A stretch of 64,000 nucleotides of DNA, taken from assembly GCF_020905375.1 (NCBI RefSeq), contig NZ_JAJJBU010000004.1, positions 100,214 to 164,213 on the forward strand. Reading direction: 5' to 3'. This document shows positions 55,029 through 63,980 of the stretch, piece by piece. Within the stretch, counting starts at the first letter, position 1, and each line of letters starts with the position of its first letter. This DNA comes from Arthrobacter cryoconiti. GTDB lineage: Bacteria > Actinomycetota > Actinomycetes > Actinomycetales > Micrococcaceae. Under the pieces are notes generated by a model. The model had not been told where the DNA came from and searched no databases. It worked only from the letters and a program-made list of their open reading frames with translations. The position numbers and the translations under genes are program-made.

Positions 55029-55676
55029 TTAGTCCAGTTCCCCGTTGCGCCAAGATACCGCAGCACCCTCGAGGTCCTCTGCTGTACGGACCAATTTATG
55101 TGCCTTGTTGTTCAATTCTGAGGCGTGTTCTGGATGAGCAACCATACGGTCCTGCGCTACGGAGGCTTGGCCCAAAGCCACCACGCGGCAAAATGCAGCG
55201 GAACGTTCAAGGGCTACGTCAAAGTCGCCGTCGAACGCGCCGGAGAGAATGGCATCCGCCATCGTGGTGATTTCTTCGGCTCCCGGAGGCTCGGCCACGC
55301 CCGCTACCGCGTTTGCTACCTGAGCGCGATGCTGACCGGCGCGGAAGAAAATGCTGATGCCTTCCGGGTCCTGGAGGGTTGCCGCGCGCAGTGCATACAG
55401 CCGCCATAAAGCGCCGGGCAAGGAACGGGCGGGGCTCGCAGCCCACATTTCTGCGATGGCCTCAAGGCCCTGCCGATCCGCAAGTTTCACTAAGCGTTTA
55501 GTGATGGCTGGATCGTTGCTTTCGCGGCCGCCGCTGACCAGGGCCCGAGCAGCGAGGTGCGCCGCCTCGGAAACACGGGCGGGGTCAGTTCCGCCAGTGA
55601 AAGGCTCAAAGTCCGCTGGCGCGAAAGGGAGCGGCTTGTGCGGGCGGGGAACGCTGGATGCTGGTCCTTGGGTCAT
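55029..55676 (-). CDS. Conserved actinobacterial protein of unknown function
   Basis: The 215-residue soluble protein begins with a proline-rich stretch (RPHKPLPFAPADF) and continues as an alanine-rich, probably all-helical domain with GTDPARVSEAAHLAARALV and SLPGALWRLYALR segments. Similar proteins near this tRNA in relatives have carried misleading database names; I know of no proven function. No signal peptide or membrane segment is seen. Confidence 0.72.
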   Translation of the reverse strand: MTQGPASSVPRPHKPLPFAPADFEPFTGGTDPARVSEAAHLAARALVSGGRESNDPAITKRLVKLADRQGLEAIAEMWAASPARSLPGALWRLYALRAATLQDPEGISIFFRAGQHRAQVANAVAGVAEPPGAEEITTMADAILSGAFDGDFDVALERSAAFCRVVALGQASVAQDRMVAHPEHASELNNKAHKLVRTAEDLEGAAVSWRNGELD

Positions 55677-55916
55677 GAGACGACCCTACCCCTGCGTCCG
55701 GGCGCGGTCGAGTGGGTGGGCGAGTACTAGCGAATTGAAAGTTCGACGCCGGAACACTGGGCGCGTGCTGTGAGGCATTGAGGTGGCATCGAGAGGAACA
55801 TTGGGAGTCCTAGAGCCCTGTATGTAGGGGAAGTCCTGGCGTAAATTGCGCCACAACGCATGCCGTGGGGTAGTCTAAAAACCGACAACTTTTCATTGAA
55901 AGGGTGTCGCTAGGTT
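55677..55916. other. Upstream region of tRNA-Lys
   Basis: No gene is seen. A weak promoter for the tRNA may be TTGCGC near 55846 with TAGTCT near 55871. TGGCG-N7-CGCCA just before forms a small inverted repeat. Confidence 0.3.
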
Positions 55917-55989
55917 GGGCCTTTAGCTCAGTTGGTAGAGCAATGGACTTTTAATCCGTGGGTCGCGGGTTCGAGCCCCGCAGGGCCCA
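55917..55989 (+). tRNA. tRNA-Lys (anticodon TTT)
   Basis: The acceptor arms GGGCCTT and AGGGCCC pair over seven positions with one G-U; the D arm is GCTCAGTTGGTAGAGC; the anticodon loop is CTTTTAA in the stem GGA...TCC; the T arm is GCGGGTTCGAGCCCCGC. The discriminator base is A and CCA is not encoded. The TTT anticodon reads AAA and AAG lysine codons. Confidence 0.96.
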
Positions 55990-55999
55990 CCGATCTAGA

Positions 56000-56035
56000 A
56001 TCCCCGTCTTCGTATCTCGGAGGCGGGGATTTTTG
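56000..56035 (+). terminator. Terminator after tRNA-Lys
   Basis: ATCCCCGTCTTCG pairs with CGGAGGCGGGGAT with two wobble or mismatched positions, followed by TTTTTGTG. It begins 11 bases after the tRNA. Confidence 0.78.
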
Positions 56036-56094
56036 TGTTCACGGTCTTAGGTTTGGACCCGCTAATTCGCTAACGGTTAGCTAGCTCAAGACAG

Positions 56095-56811
56095 TTACGG
56101 TTCCGTTCTCTGCGGACCGGAGAAGATCGCCAATTTTGCAGAACGTAACTTTATGCCGTCAATATGTTCGCTCATGGCGTCTCTGGCGCCAGCGGCGTCG
56201 TTGGCGCGTAGGGCATTGATGATGGCTTGATGCTCTTTTACGGTATGCGCGCCGCTCATGTCGTTGTGTACCAGAAGCCTAAATCGCTGGATATGCCCTT
56301 CGACGGAATTGTAGGCCCGGAGCAAGAACTCGTTACCGGCACCCTCCGCGATGCGGCGGTGGAATAATTCATCCGCTTTCCAATAGGAGCGATACCCGGA
56401 GAACGTTTCACCGCCGAGTCGGGATGTGTCCAGCTCCCGATTGAACTTCTCGAGGTCAACCACCAGTTCTGGGCTCGCTATTTGACTCGCTAGAAAGGTG
56501 ATGGCCGGCTCGAGTACTTGGCGGGTAGCTAGGAGAGCGTCGATGTCCGACGAGGTGGGTGCGGGTGCAACCTTGTAGCCACGGAGTGCTTCACGTCTGA
56601 TCATCCCGGTGGCTTCTAGCCGAGCGAGGGCTTCTCTGACGGGGGTTGAAGACACATCGAAACGCTTGGCGAGCCCATCGATGCTCAATGCTGAACCTGT
56701 TGGAATTCCGTCATCCAGAAGCAATGTAAGAATTGCTTCAAAAACGTGATCCGCCAACATTTTCCGATTCCTCATCGGGTGGACCTCTGGTCCAGATGCA
56801 GTGGCATTCAT
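56095..56811 (-). CDS. GntR-family regulator, FCD (FadR-type) subfamily
   Basis: The 238-residue protein has an N-terminal winged helix (about 15-80) with the recognition segment VSSTPVREALARLEATGMI and a C-terminal helical FCD ligand domain (from about 90) with the conserved RxxxE and His residues (ATRQVLEPAI, LFHRRIAEGAGN, EHQAIINAL). FCD regulators usually sense an organic acid of the pathway they control. It is divergent from an ABC transporter/hydroxy-acid oxidase cluster, its likely target. ATG 56811 follows AGGA. Confidence 0.9.
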   Translation of the reverse strand: MNATASGPEVHPMRNRKMLADHVFEAILTLLLDDGIPTGSALSIDGLAKRFDVSSTPVREALARLEATGMIRREALRGYKVAPAPTSSDIDALLATRQVLEPAITFLASQIASPELVVDLEKFNRELDTSRLGGETFSGYRSYWKADELFHRRIAEGAGNEFLLRAYNSVEGHIQRFRLLVHNDMSGAHTVKEHQAIINALRANDAAGARDAMSEHIDGIKLRSAKLAIFSGPQRTEP

Positions 56812-57138
56812 TTCGAAATCCTATGTGACTTTCTTCTTACCAAGTGATTTTCTTGCCATTTTACGCGCTGCGATATCAACCGCTAAGTGCGTTTGTAATT
56901 TCCAGATCAGCCCCTATTTCTTCTTGATAGAGGGGCCTTGTTCAGCTATCGTGCATCATGTACGATGCATGATGTAGATCACCCTACATGATCTGGATCA
57001 CAGTTGCTCTCGAATGAAGTAGCGCCCAACCAGGCGTCTGCGGCTGCATCTACGGCCTATACCGCCGTTGCCACGAGGTCTTCAGGGGTGTTCGATTACG
57101 TCCTCGCATAGCTATTTACTTTCAGCAAAGGTGCTCAG
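56812..57138. promoter_or_regulatory. Divergent control region with repeated CATGAT boxes
   Basis: The 327-base gap contains CATCATG (56954-56960), CATGATG (56968-56974) and CATGAT (56987-56992). The first two form an inverted repeat with a seven-base gap. They are the best candidates for the GntR operator. The stretch from about 56830 to 56945 shows nothing I can assign. Confidence 0.5.
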
Positions 57139-58053
57139 ATGGTAAAGAATAAGTTCCGAAGTATATTCATTTCCCTTGCCGCTATTTCACTCGCGAGCAT
57201 TGCTCTTTCAGGTTGTTCAAACCCCGAGACTTCCGCTGCCCCCGCTGCCACTAAATCGGCTGACTCCATTCCGAGCGCACAGGTGGACAAGGCCGCCGCA
57301 GATGCGCTTCCGCAAGCGGTGCGTGAGAAGGGGACTCTGGTCATCACGATGAGTCAGAGCTCGCCTCCTCTGCACTTTATGGCCGCTGATGGTACGACGA
57401 CGATTGGCGTTGATCCGGAAATCGCCGTCGCGCTCGGGCAGGCACTTGGTTTGACCACCAAGATATCCAGTGGCACGTTTGACGCGATCATCCCGGGTAT
57501 CGCGGCGGGCAAGTTTGATCTTGCAATCTCGCAGATGTCGCCATCGACTGAACGCCTCAAGGTGCTCGACTTTGTTGATTACTACCAGTCAGGAAGCGGG
57601 ATCGGTGTCGCTCCGGGAAATCCAGAGGGTCTTGCCATTGCGAACCTCTGCGGCAAAAGGGTCGGCGTACTCAAAGGGTCATTCCAGGATCTGAAGCGGC
57701 TTCCTGCGCTCTCGGAAGCCTGCACGGCTGCTGGCAAGGAAGCAATCCAAGCCATGACCTACCCGGATATGCAGGCCCCGAACCTGGCCCTGACGGCCGG
57801 TCGAATTGATGCCGTATATATCGACGGACCCACACTCGCCTATGCGGTGAAACAAGGCGGAAAAATTGAGGTGCTTGGGGAGAAGGACGTGTCCCCTGTC
57901 AGCATCGGATTCAAGAAGGGCGCAGGCCTTGAGCCCGCCATCGAGCTCGCCATGGAGTCCCTCGTGAAGTCAGGTGTATATCGGGCGATCCTCGATAAAT
58001 GGGGCGTAGGTAGCGGCGCGATCACGGACTTCGCATTCAACAAGGCACAGTAG
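57139..58053 (+). CDS. ABC transporter substrate-binding lipoprotein (polar amino-acid type)
   Basis: The 304-residue protein has a lipoprotein signal peptide ending in LSGC with Cys26. The mature part is the type 3 solute-binding fold: VREKGTLVITMSQSSPPLHF, GVDPEIAVALGQALGL and FDAIIPGIAAGKFDLAISQMS are typical. It binds the substrate outside the cell. AAAGG lies ten bases before the start. Given the hydroxy-acid oxidase two genes on, the ligand may be an organic acid rather than an amino acid. Confidence 0.9.
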   Translation: MVKNKFRSIFISLAAISLASIALSGCSNPETSAAPAATKSADSIPSAQVDKAAADALPQAVREKGTLVITMSQSSPPLHFMAADGTTTIGVDPEIAVALGQALGLTTKISSGTFDAIIPGIAAGKFDLAISQMSPSTERLKVLDFVDYYQSGSGIGVAPGNPEGLAIANLCGKRVGVLKGSFQDLKRLPALSEACTAAGKEAIQAMTYPDMQAPNLALTAGRIDAVYIDGPTLAYAVKQGGKIEVLGEKDVSPVSIGFKKGAGLEPAIELAMESLVKSGVYRAILDKWGVGSGAITDFAFNKAQ

Positions 58054-58060
58054 AACCGAT

Positions 58061-59023
58061 ATGAGTGCTACTACCAACGAATCGAGCTCCGACGTTGCTA
58101 GCGGTGACGGAATTGACCGTACGCTTCTTTTGGGCCGGCCCCATCGCCGTCACGGCCTGCAATGGCTTACAGCGGGCATAGTACTTTTTGTCATTTTCAT
58201 GGTGGCGTACTCCCTCGTGACAAATCCACGCTTCGAATGGGATGTGGTTTTTGGCTGGTTTGCTTCCGAGCGCCTATTTAGCGGACTGATACGCACGCTG
58301 GAACTAACAGCAATTTCCATGGTCGTTGGAATCCTCGTAGGTATCATCTTGGCGTTGGCCAGACTGGCCCCGAACTTCGTCATTGCTGGTGTCGCTTCAT
58401 TCTTCGTCTGGTTTTTCCGTGGAGTTCCCGTCTTCGTGCAGCTTCTTTTTTGGGGCTTCATTGCGGCGATCTACCCACGTATTTCTCTGGGCATACCTTT
58501 TGGGCCGGAATTTTTCTCTGTTGATGCCAATGTCCTCATCACTCCGTTCCTTGCCGCGATCCTGGGTCTGGGCTTGAACGAGGGTGCCTACATGTCGGAG
58601 ATTGTCCGGGCCGGACTACTAAGCGTAAATCGTGGCCAAACTGAGGCGGCCAAGGCCCTTGGAATGCGGCGCCTGACCATATTGTGGAGGATCGTCTTGC
58701 CGCAGGCAATGAAGGTCATTATTCCGCCAACCGGTAACCAAACCATCTCGATGCTCAAAACGACGTCCCTTGTTAGCGTGCTCGCTTTCCCGGAACTGCT
58801 GTACTCGGCTCAGCTGGTTTACAGTGCGAATTTCAAGACCATTCCGCTCTTGATTGCAGCGAGCCTCTGGTACCTGCTGGTGACCAGCGTCCTTAGCTTG
58901 GGCCAGTACTACATTGAACGGCACTACAACCGGGGCTCCGGCAAGCAGCAAAAGAAGAGCATTCTTACCCGTTTCATGACCAAGGCTCGCTCGCAAACAC
59001 TGACACCAGGGGAGCAACCATGA
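58061..59023 (+). CDS. ABC transporter permease (HisMQ type)
   Basis: The 320-residue permease has an N-terminal cytosolic stretch, then about six helices including a HisM/Q domain with the EAA loop [23 protein letters not shown] in part. [17 protein letters not shown] and [15 protein letters not shown] are typical. The stop overlaps the ATPase start by four bases. Only one permease gene is present, so a homodimer is likely. Confidence 0.9.
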   Translation: MSATTNESSSDVASGDGIDRTLLLGRPHRRHGLQWLTAGIVLFVIFMVAYSLVTNPRFEWDVVFGWFASERLFSGLIRTLELTAISMVVGILVGIILALARLAPNFVIAGVASFFVWFFRGVPVFVQLLFWGFIAAIYPRISLGIPFGPEFFSVDANVLITPFLAAILGLGLNEGAYMSEIVRAGLLSVNRGQTEAAKALGMRRLTILWRIVLPQAMKVIIPPTGNQTISMLKTTSLVSVLAFPELLYSAQLVYSANFKTIPLLIAASLWYLLVTSVLSLGQYYIERHYNRGSGKQQKKSILTRFMTKARSQTLTPGEQP

Positions 59024-59784
59024 CTGACGTAGTTGTCGAGGCGCGCGGCGTCATTAAGAACTTCGGTACCCTTCATGTTCTGAAAGGAATCGATCTAACG
59101 ATCCGACGGGGCGAGGTTACCTGCATCATCGGCCCGTCAGGATCCGGAAAATCAACTTTCCTACGCTGTATAAATCAGCTGGAATCACTGGACGGCGGAT
59201 ACATAATCGTCGCGGGGGAGCCAGTGGGAGTGAAGCTTAAAAATGGGCGGGTGGAAGCGCAATCCAACGTGGAGTCTGCTCGTTCTCGCGAAAATATCGG
59301 CATGGTATTTCAGAGCTTCAACCTGTTTCCGCACATGACGGTCTTGGAGAATATCTGCGAGGCGCCCATCCGGGTGAAAAAGGAAAACCGGGCGATCGTA
59401 CGGAAACGGGCGCTCACCTTGCTAGATCGAGTTGGCCTGGTCAGTAAGGCTCAAACCTATCCGGCGGCACTTTCTGGTGGACAGCAGCAGCGCGTTGCCA
59501 TTGCCCGTGCTTTGGCGATGGAACCAAGGTTGATGCTCTTTGACGAACCGACCTCAGCGCTGGACCCGGAATTGGTCGGTGAAGTCCTCGATGTCATGCG
59601 AGGCCTAGCCGATGCGGGAATGACAATGGTTGTCGTGACTCATGAAATGGGATTCGCCCGTGAAGTTGGTGACCATCTGATCTTCATGGATGAAGGCTTG
59701 GTGATCGAGCATGGAAACCCGCGTACCGTCCTCAATTCACCTGCGCATGATCGAACCAAACAATTCTTGGCGAAAGTCCTTTAG
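59020..59784 (+). CDS. ABC transporter ATPase (polar amino-acid type)
   Basis: The 254-residue ATPase shows Walker [11 protein letters not shown]-loop [17 protein letters not shown], signature [15 protein letters not shown] and Walker [14 protein letters not shown] with the H-loop VVVTHEMGF. An insert ([15 protein letters not shown]) after the second strand is usual for the GlnQ/HisP group. It powers the preceding permease. Confidence 0.94.
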   Translation: MTDVVVEARGVIKNFGTLHVLKGIDLTIRRGEVTCIIGPSGSGKSTFLRCINQLESLDGGYIIVAGEPVGVKLKNGRVEAQSNVESARSRENIGMVFQSFNLFPHMTVLENICEAPIRVKKENRAIVRKRALTLLDRVGLVSKAQTYPAALSGGQQQRVAIARALAMEPRLMLFDEPTSALDPELVGEVLDVMRGLADAGMTMVVVTHEMGFAREVGDHLIFMDEGLVIEHGNPRTVLNSPAHDRTKQFLAKVL

Positions 59785-59814
59785 CACCTCGTATTCGGTA
59801 TTGGAGCAGAAAAA

Positions 59815-61002
59815 ATGAGAGACAAATGGATTGTCAGCCTTGAAGATTACAGGTTGGCATCACGCAAGCACCTACCTAAAATGATCTCCGACTATTTAGA
59901 GGGCGGTGCCCTGGACGAAACCACTATGCGAGCCAACGAGCGCCAACTCAAGTCGTTGATGCTGCGCCAACGTTCCCTTGTGGACGTATCGGCGATCAGC
60001 ACAGCAACGAGCGTTCTTGGACACTCTTTGGATCTGCCACTCATGGTCTCACCCATGGGCATGCTCACCATATTTCATCCAGGATCGGACCCTGCTGTTG
60101 CTCGCGCAGCTGTTAAGGCGGGATCAATCTTTATCCATAGTGCGTGGGCTGGCTGTTCACTAGAAGAAGTAGCCAAGGCAGCACCAAATAACTTGTGGGC
60201 CCAGATCGCGTTCTGGAAAGACCCGGAAGAAACGCGAAAATACGTAAATCGGGCGAGGTCTGCCGGAGTGGAAACTCTTGTTGTAGCCGGCGACGTCGGC
60301 TCGTCGAGCAAAAGAGAACGGGATCTTCACCATGGGTTATCCATGCCTCCGCGTCCCCCCGTTGCTGACTATTTTGATGCGGCAACACACCCGGGATGGC
60401 TATGGCGTTGGTTGACGGGCAGGAAGATGACGTACGGAAACTACGACATCGACGGCCGTCCACTGCGGATGAATGAGATGAATAGTTGGATGGCGGAAAA
60501 TAAGAACACGTCAGCCACGTGGGAACAGTTCGCGAAGCTTCGCTCGGAGTGGACAGGGAAGCTGGTGATCAAGGGAATCATGGATGCCGAGGATGCGGCT
60601 CGTGCAGTCGATGAGGGAGCCGATGGGGTATTCGTATCCAACCACGGAGGCCGTCAATTCGATTCACAGCCAGCAACAATTGATGTCCTGCCGTCCATTG
60701 TTAAAGCAGTTGATGGGAGATCCGAAGTTTATCTTGACGGAGGGATCCGACGCGGTCACGATATCGCGAAGGCTGTGGCTCTAGGTGCGCGAGCAGCACT
60801 TGCCGGCCGTCCATTTGCCTACGCTCTTGCCTCCGGCGGAGAACCTGCTGTGGAGCGTGCCTTCACGATCTTTCGCGATGAACTGAAAGGTGCCATGGGC
60901 TTTGTCGGGAAGACGTCGGTGGATGCTCTTGATGACTCAATATTTGTGAAGAATCGGGCCCCGGCTCTGGTGTCCGCCTCAGCGTACGGCAATGAACGCT
61001 GA
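59815..61002 (+). CDS. FMN-dependent alpha-hydroxy-acid oxidase/dehydrogenase family enzyme
   Basis: The 395-residue TIM-barrel flavoenzyme begins LEDYRLASRKHLPKMISDYL with the conserved tyrosine. The catalytic base is His277 in SNHGGRQFDS, with the carboxylate-binding Arg280; the FMN lysine is in LVIKGIMD, and DGGIRRGHD binds the FMN phosphate. The tyrosine expected in the QLY segment is Ala132 here (WAQIAFWKD). Members oxidise L-lactate, glycolate, mandelate and similar acids; the change suggests a different substrate. It is the last gene of the ABC cluster, 30 bases after the ATPase. Confidence 0.86.
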   Translation: MRDKWIVSLEDYRLASRKHLPKMISDYLEGGALDETTMRANERQLKSLMLRQRSLVDVSAISTATSVLGHSLDLPLMVSPMGMLTIFHPGSDPAVARAAVKAGSIFIHSAWAGCSLEEVAKAAPNNLWAQIAFWKDPEETRKYVNRARSAGVETLVVAGDVGSSSKRERDLHHGLSMPPRPPVADYFDAATHPGWLWRWLTGRKMTYGNYDIDGRPLRMNEMNSWMAENKNTSATWEQFAKLRSEWTGKLVIKGIMDAEDAARAVDEGADGVFVSNHGGRQFDSQPATIDVLPSIVKAVDGRSEVYLDGGIRRGHDIAKAVALGARAALAGRPFAYALASGGEPAVERAFTIFRDELKGAMGFVGKTSVDALDDSIFVKNRAPALVSASAYGNER

Positions 61003-61039
61003 AGTAGTCGCGGTCCGCTGCGGATGGCAAAATGGAAGC

Positions 61040-61873
61040 ATGACTTCCAACTCCCCCGCACTTGCCCTGACCATTGCCGGCTCCGAAGCGACCGGCGGTG
61101 CCGGTGCCCAAGCTGATCTGAAGACGTTTCAGGAACTGGGGGTCTTTGGGATCGTGAACCTGACCTGCATTGTCTCCTTTGACCCCAAGGACAACTGGAA
61201 TCACCGCTTCGTGCCCGTGGATCAGCAGGTGATCGCTGATCAGCTTGAAGCTACGATCGCCGCTTATGGAGCGCATTCTTCAGCGCCTCAGACACTCCAG
61301 AGCGTGAAGATCGGCATGCTCGGAAGTCCTGCCACCATCTCCACGGTGGAGGCAGCACTGAAAAAGGCAGCGTTTAGGAATGTGGTGCTTGACCCCGTTC
61401 TGATCTGCAAAGGCCAGGAGCCAGGCCATGCCCTGGATACTGATCAGGCGCTGAAAACCCAAATCCTGCCGCTGGCAACTTTTGTCACACCCAACCATTT
61501 CGAGGCGGAATCACTCTCAGGCATCACTATCAACACCGTTGAAGACCTCAAGGCCGCGGCACGCAAGATCCACGAAATTAGCGGTGCAGTGGTGCTCGCT
61601 AAGGGAGGGGTGAGGTTGGCCGGGCCGGACGCTGTCGATGTCTTCTTTGATGGGGAGAACCTTGAAGTGCTTTCTGCTCCGAAGGTGGGCGAAGTAGCCG
61701 TATCCGGGGCTGGTTGCTCGCTGGCGGCTGCCGTCACGGCGGAGCTCGCCAAGGGTGCGACGCCGCTTCAGGCGGCCCGGACTGCGAAGGCTTTCGTCAC
61801 CCAAGGTATCAAAAACCGTGTGGTGTCGGCAGCGCCATTTACGGCGTTGTGGCAAGGCGGAGCGGCAATCTAA
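61040..61873 (+). CDS. Pyridoxine / hydroxymethylpyrimidine kinase (ThiD/PdxK family)
   Basis: The 277-residue ribokinase-fold enzyme starts with the ThiD-type motif LTIAGSEATGGAGAQADLKTF and has the anion hole and catalytic region AVSGAGCSLAAAVTAEL, where the usual GTGDTF is altered to SGAGCS. Such enzymes phosphorylate vitamin B6 or the thiamine pyrimidine; which is not decidable here. The ATG at 61040 follows GGAA; the open frame upstream reaches the oxidase gene. Confidence 0.85.
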   Translation: MTSNSPALALTIAGSEATGGAGAQADLKTFQELGVFGIVNLTCIVSFDPKDNWNHRFVPVDQQVIADQLEATIAAYGAHSSAPQTLQSVKIGMLGSPATISTVEAALKKAAFRNVVLDPVLICKGQEPGHALDTDQALKTQILPLATFVTPNHFEAESLSGITINTVEDLKAAARKIHEISGAVVLAKGGVRLAGPDAVDVFFDGENLEVLSAPKVGEVAVSGAGCSLAAAVTAELAKGATPLQAARTAKAFVTQGIKNRVVSAAPFTALWQGGAAI

Positions 61874-61915
61874 CAGCTTGTTGTCAGCATCGGCGCTTTG
61901 TGCAAAGCTCGGCTT

Positions 61916-62254
61916 ATGAGTGAGAACACAGCTGCAAGCACTGATGCCTTCGACGCCGACGTTACGCCTTCACGCAACGATGCCCGGCACCGGTACGAAC
62001 TCCATGTCGGCACGGAGTTGGCGGCGGTCGTGGAATTTCGTGAGCTGCCGGGGCATATCAACCTTGTCCACACACAGACGCAGGACGGCTTCGAGGGGCG
62101 TGCCCTGGCGTCGGTGCTGGTGCGCTACGCCCTTGACGACGTCGTGGCTTCCGGAAAGCGGATCATCCCTGACTGCTCCTACGTGGCGCACTTTGCGGCC
62201 AAGCACCGGGAGCTTTACCAGCAGTACTGCGACTTTCCAACGGAAGTGGTCTAG
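61916..62254 (+). CDS. Short GNAT-fold protein (YidJ/COG2388 type)
   Basis: The 112-residue protein ends with the compact acetyl-CoA-binding region FEGRALASVLVRYALDDVV and the conserved VAHFAAKHRELYQQYCDF. This family of small N-acetyltransferases is widespread and its substrates are unknown. The stop is followed immediately by the next start, so the pair is probably coupled. Confidence 0.85.
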   Translation: MSENTAASTDAFDADVTPSRNDARHRYELHVGTELAAVVEFRELPGHINLVHTQTQDGFEGRALASVLVRYALDDVVASGKRIIPDCSYVAHFAAKHRELYQQYCDFPTEVV

Positions 62255-63016
62255 ATGAAGAGCGGGCCTGTTTTGATTACGGGGGCTTCCTCTGGGCTGG
62301 GAGCTGAGTTTGCGCAGCAGTTGGCACGCTCGCACCACGATCTCATTTTGGTGGCACGTGACGCTGGCAGGTTGGAGGCCAAGGCCGCCCGCCTGCGTCA
62401 AGACTTTGGTGTCAAGGTTGAGTTGCTGCCAGCAGACCTCTTGACGGACGACGGCGTCGCTTCCGTATGTGCCAGGCTTTCGGACCGCGCACGGCCGGTT
62501 TCAATGCTGGTCAACAACGCCGGATATGGAATGGCAAAACCCTTTGAGGAAAACTCTGCGCAAGAGGAGAGCGATCTCCTGCAGATTCTTGTGCGTACAC
62601 CGATGGAGCTGATGCATGCCGCACTGGAGCCCATGCTGGCAAACGGGGACGGGCGCATCATCAACGTGGCGAGCGTAGCCGGGTTCATCCCGCGAGGGTC
62701 CTATGGGGCGGCCAAAGCCTGGGGTATCAGCTTCAGCCGCTTCGCGAACCTGCGGTACGGGCCGCGCGGAGTCAACGTTACCGCGGTCTGCCCCGGCTTT
62801 GTGCACACAGAATTCCACGAGCGCATGGGAGTCGCCAAGGCGCGGGGTCCGAAGTGGATGTGGCTGAACCCGGACCAGGTAGTTCGCGAAGCTTTGGCTG
62901 ATTCCGCGGCAGGAAAGTCCGTATCCATTCCCTCCCGCCGCTATAGCGTCATGGTGGCCCTGTCCAAATTGGTGCCGGATAAAGTATCCGCGGCTGTTGC
63001 CAATGGAGGCCGCTAA
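62255..63016 (+). CDS. Short-chain dehydrogenase/reductase (SDR)
   Basis: The 253-residue oxidoreductase has the cofactor loop TGASSGLG near residue 10, NNAGYG in the middle and the catalytic YGAAK at 150-154 with an upstream serine (NVASVAG). The charged ARDAGR after the second strand favours NADP. The substrate is unknown; the DltE-like or retinol-type SDR group is the nearest in style. Confidence 0.9.
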   Translation: MKSGPVLITGASSGLGAEFAQQLARSHHDLILVARDAGRLEAKAARLRQDFGVKVELLPADLLTDDGVASVCARLSDRARPVSMLVNNAGYGMAKPFEENSAQEESDLLQILVRTPMELMHAALEPMLANGDGRIINVASVAGFIPRGSYGAAKAWGISFSRFANLRYGPRGVNVTAVCPGFVHTEFHERMGVAKARGPKWMWLNPDQVVREALADSAAGKSVSIPSRRYSVMVALSKLVPDKVSAAVANGGR

Positions 63017-63139
63017 TTTCCGCGCCAGCAAAAGCTTCTTGATCCGCGGCGTCGTGGATAGGGTTGGCAGATTTATGGATGGGCTAGTCAGCCTGCCAGC
63101 CAACCGCCTAGGGTAGGAAGTGGACGAAAGGAGCATTTC

Positions 63140-63919
63140 ATGAAGAAAATCCTCATGGTACTGACCAGCGTGTCCGAGATCGAAGATACGAAAGAAGCGA
63201 CCGGCTACAACGTAGGTGAGGCCGCGCATCCTTGGAAGGTCTTCAAGGACTCTGGGCATTTCGTTGACTTCGCGTCCATCCAGGGCGGCCAACCGCCGCA
63301 CGACCCCGTGGACACGGAAGACCCAATCCAGGTTGCTTTTACGCAGGACGAGGCCACGCGCGCTGGCCTCTATAACACCGCTCGCGTTGACGTCATAGAT
63401 CCGCAGCAGTACGACGCCGTCTTCCTCGTGGGAGGCCACGGCACCATGTGGGACTTCCCGGATAGCGAAGGGCTGCAGAAGCTGGTGGCCAGCATCTACA
63501 ACTCCGGTGGTGTGGTTGGCGCTGTCTGTCACGGTCCAGCTGGCTTGTTGAACGTGGAATTGGAGAATGGAATTCACCTCGTCAACGGCAGGAGGGTGGC
63601 GGCCTTCACCAACGATGAAGAAGTTGCCGCCGGAAAAGACAAGGTCATCCCGTTCTCCCTGGCGGACCGTCTCGAAGGACTGGGCGCGACCCACGTTTTT
63701 GCCGACGTCTTTGAAGAAATGGTGGTGGTCGACGAGCGGTTGGTAACCGGTCAGAACCCAGCGTCCGCGGCCGGCGTCGCCAAGGAAATGGAGAAGCTCT
63801 TGGCGGAGGTCATCCATCAGGAGAAGGCCGAAGAGCAGCACGAGTCGGAGGCACTCCGTGCCGAGAAGGACGCCGAAAAGAATGCCAAGAAGGCTGCGGC
63901 GGAAGACGCGGAGCACTGA
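63140..63919 (+). CDS. PfpI/DJ-1-type (Hsp31-like) glutamine amidotransferase-fold protein
   Basis: The 259-residue protein has the nucleophile elbow AVCHGPAG with Cys130 and the GGHGTMWDF loop that supplies the acidic residue, as in Hsp31-type glyoxalase III/deglycase proteins. The last ~40 residues are an added, highly charged, alanine/glutamate/lysine-rich helix, probably coiled coil. A protective role against aldehydes is inferred from the family. GAAAGGAG lies before the start. Confidence 0.9.
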   Translation: MKKILMVLTSVSEIEDTKEATGYNVGEAAHPWKVFKDSGHFVDFASIQGGQPPHDPVDTEDPIQVAFTQDEATRAGLYNTARVDVIDPQQYDAVFLVGGHGTMWDFPDSEGLQKLVASIYNSGGVVGAVCHGPAGLLNVELENGIHLVNGRRVAAFTNDEEVAAGKDKVIPFSLADRLEGLGATHVFADVFEEMVVVDERLVTGQNPASAAGVAKEMEKLLAEVIHQEKAEEQHESEALRAEKDAEKNAKKAAAEDAEH

Positions 63920-63949
63920 GCCCCGCTGAGGAACGCAGATAACGAAAGT

Positions 63950-63980
63950 GGCGGGCCCCCCCGAGGTGGGGGGGGCGCCC
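63950..63980 (+). terminator. GC-rich hairpin after the PfpI gene
   Basis: GGCGGGCCCCCCC and GGGGGGGCGCC can pair with a small bulge around a short loop. There is no T run, so termination is uncertain. Confidence 0.45.

Noticed and set aside
62501..63916. Minus-strand 471-codon open frame
   Set aside because: It is antisense to the SDR and PfpI genes, both of which have catalytic motifs in the plus strand; its translation shows no recognisable domain.
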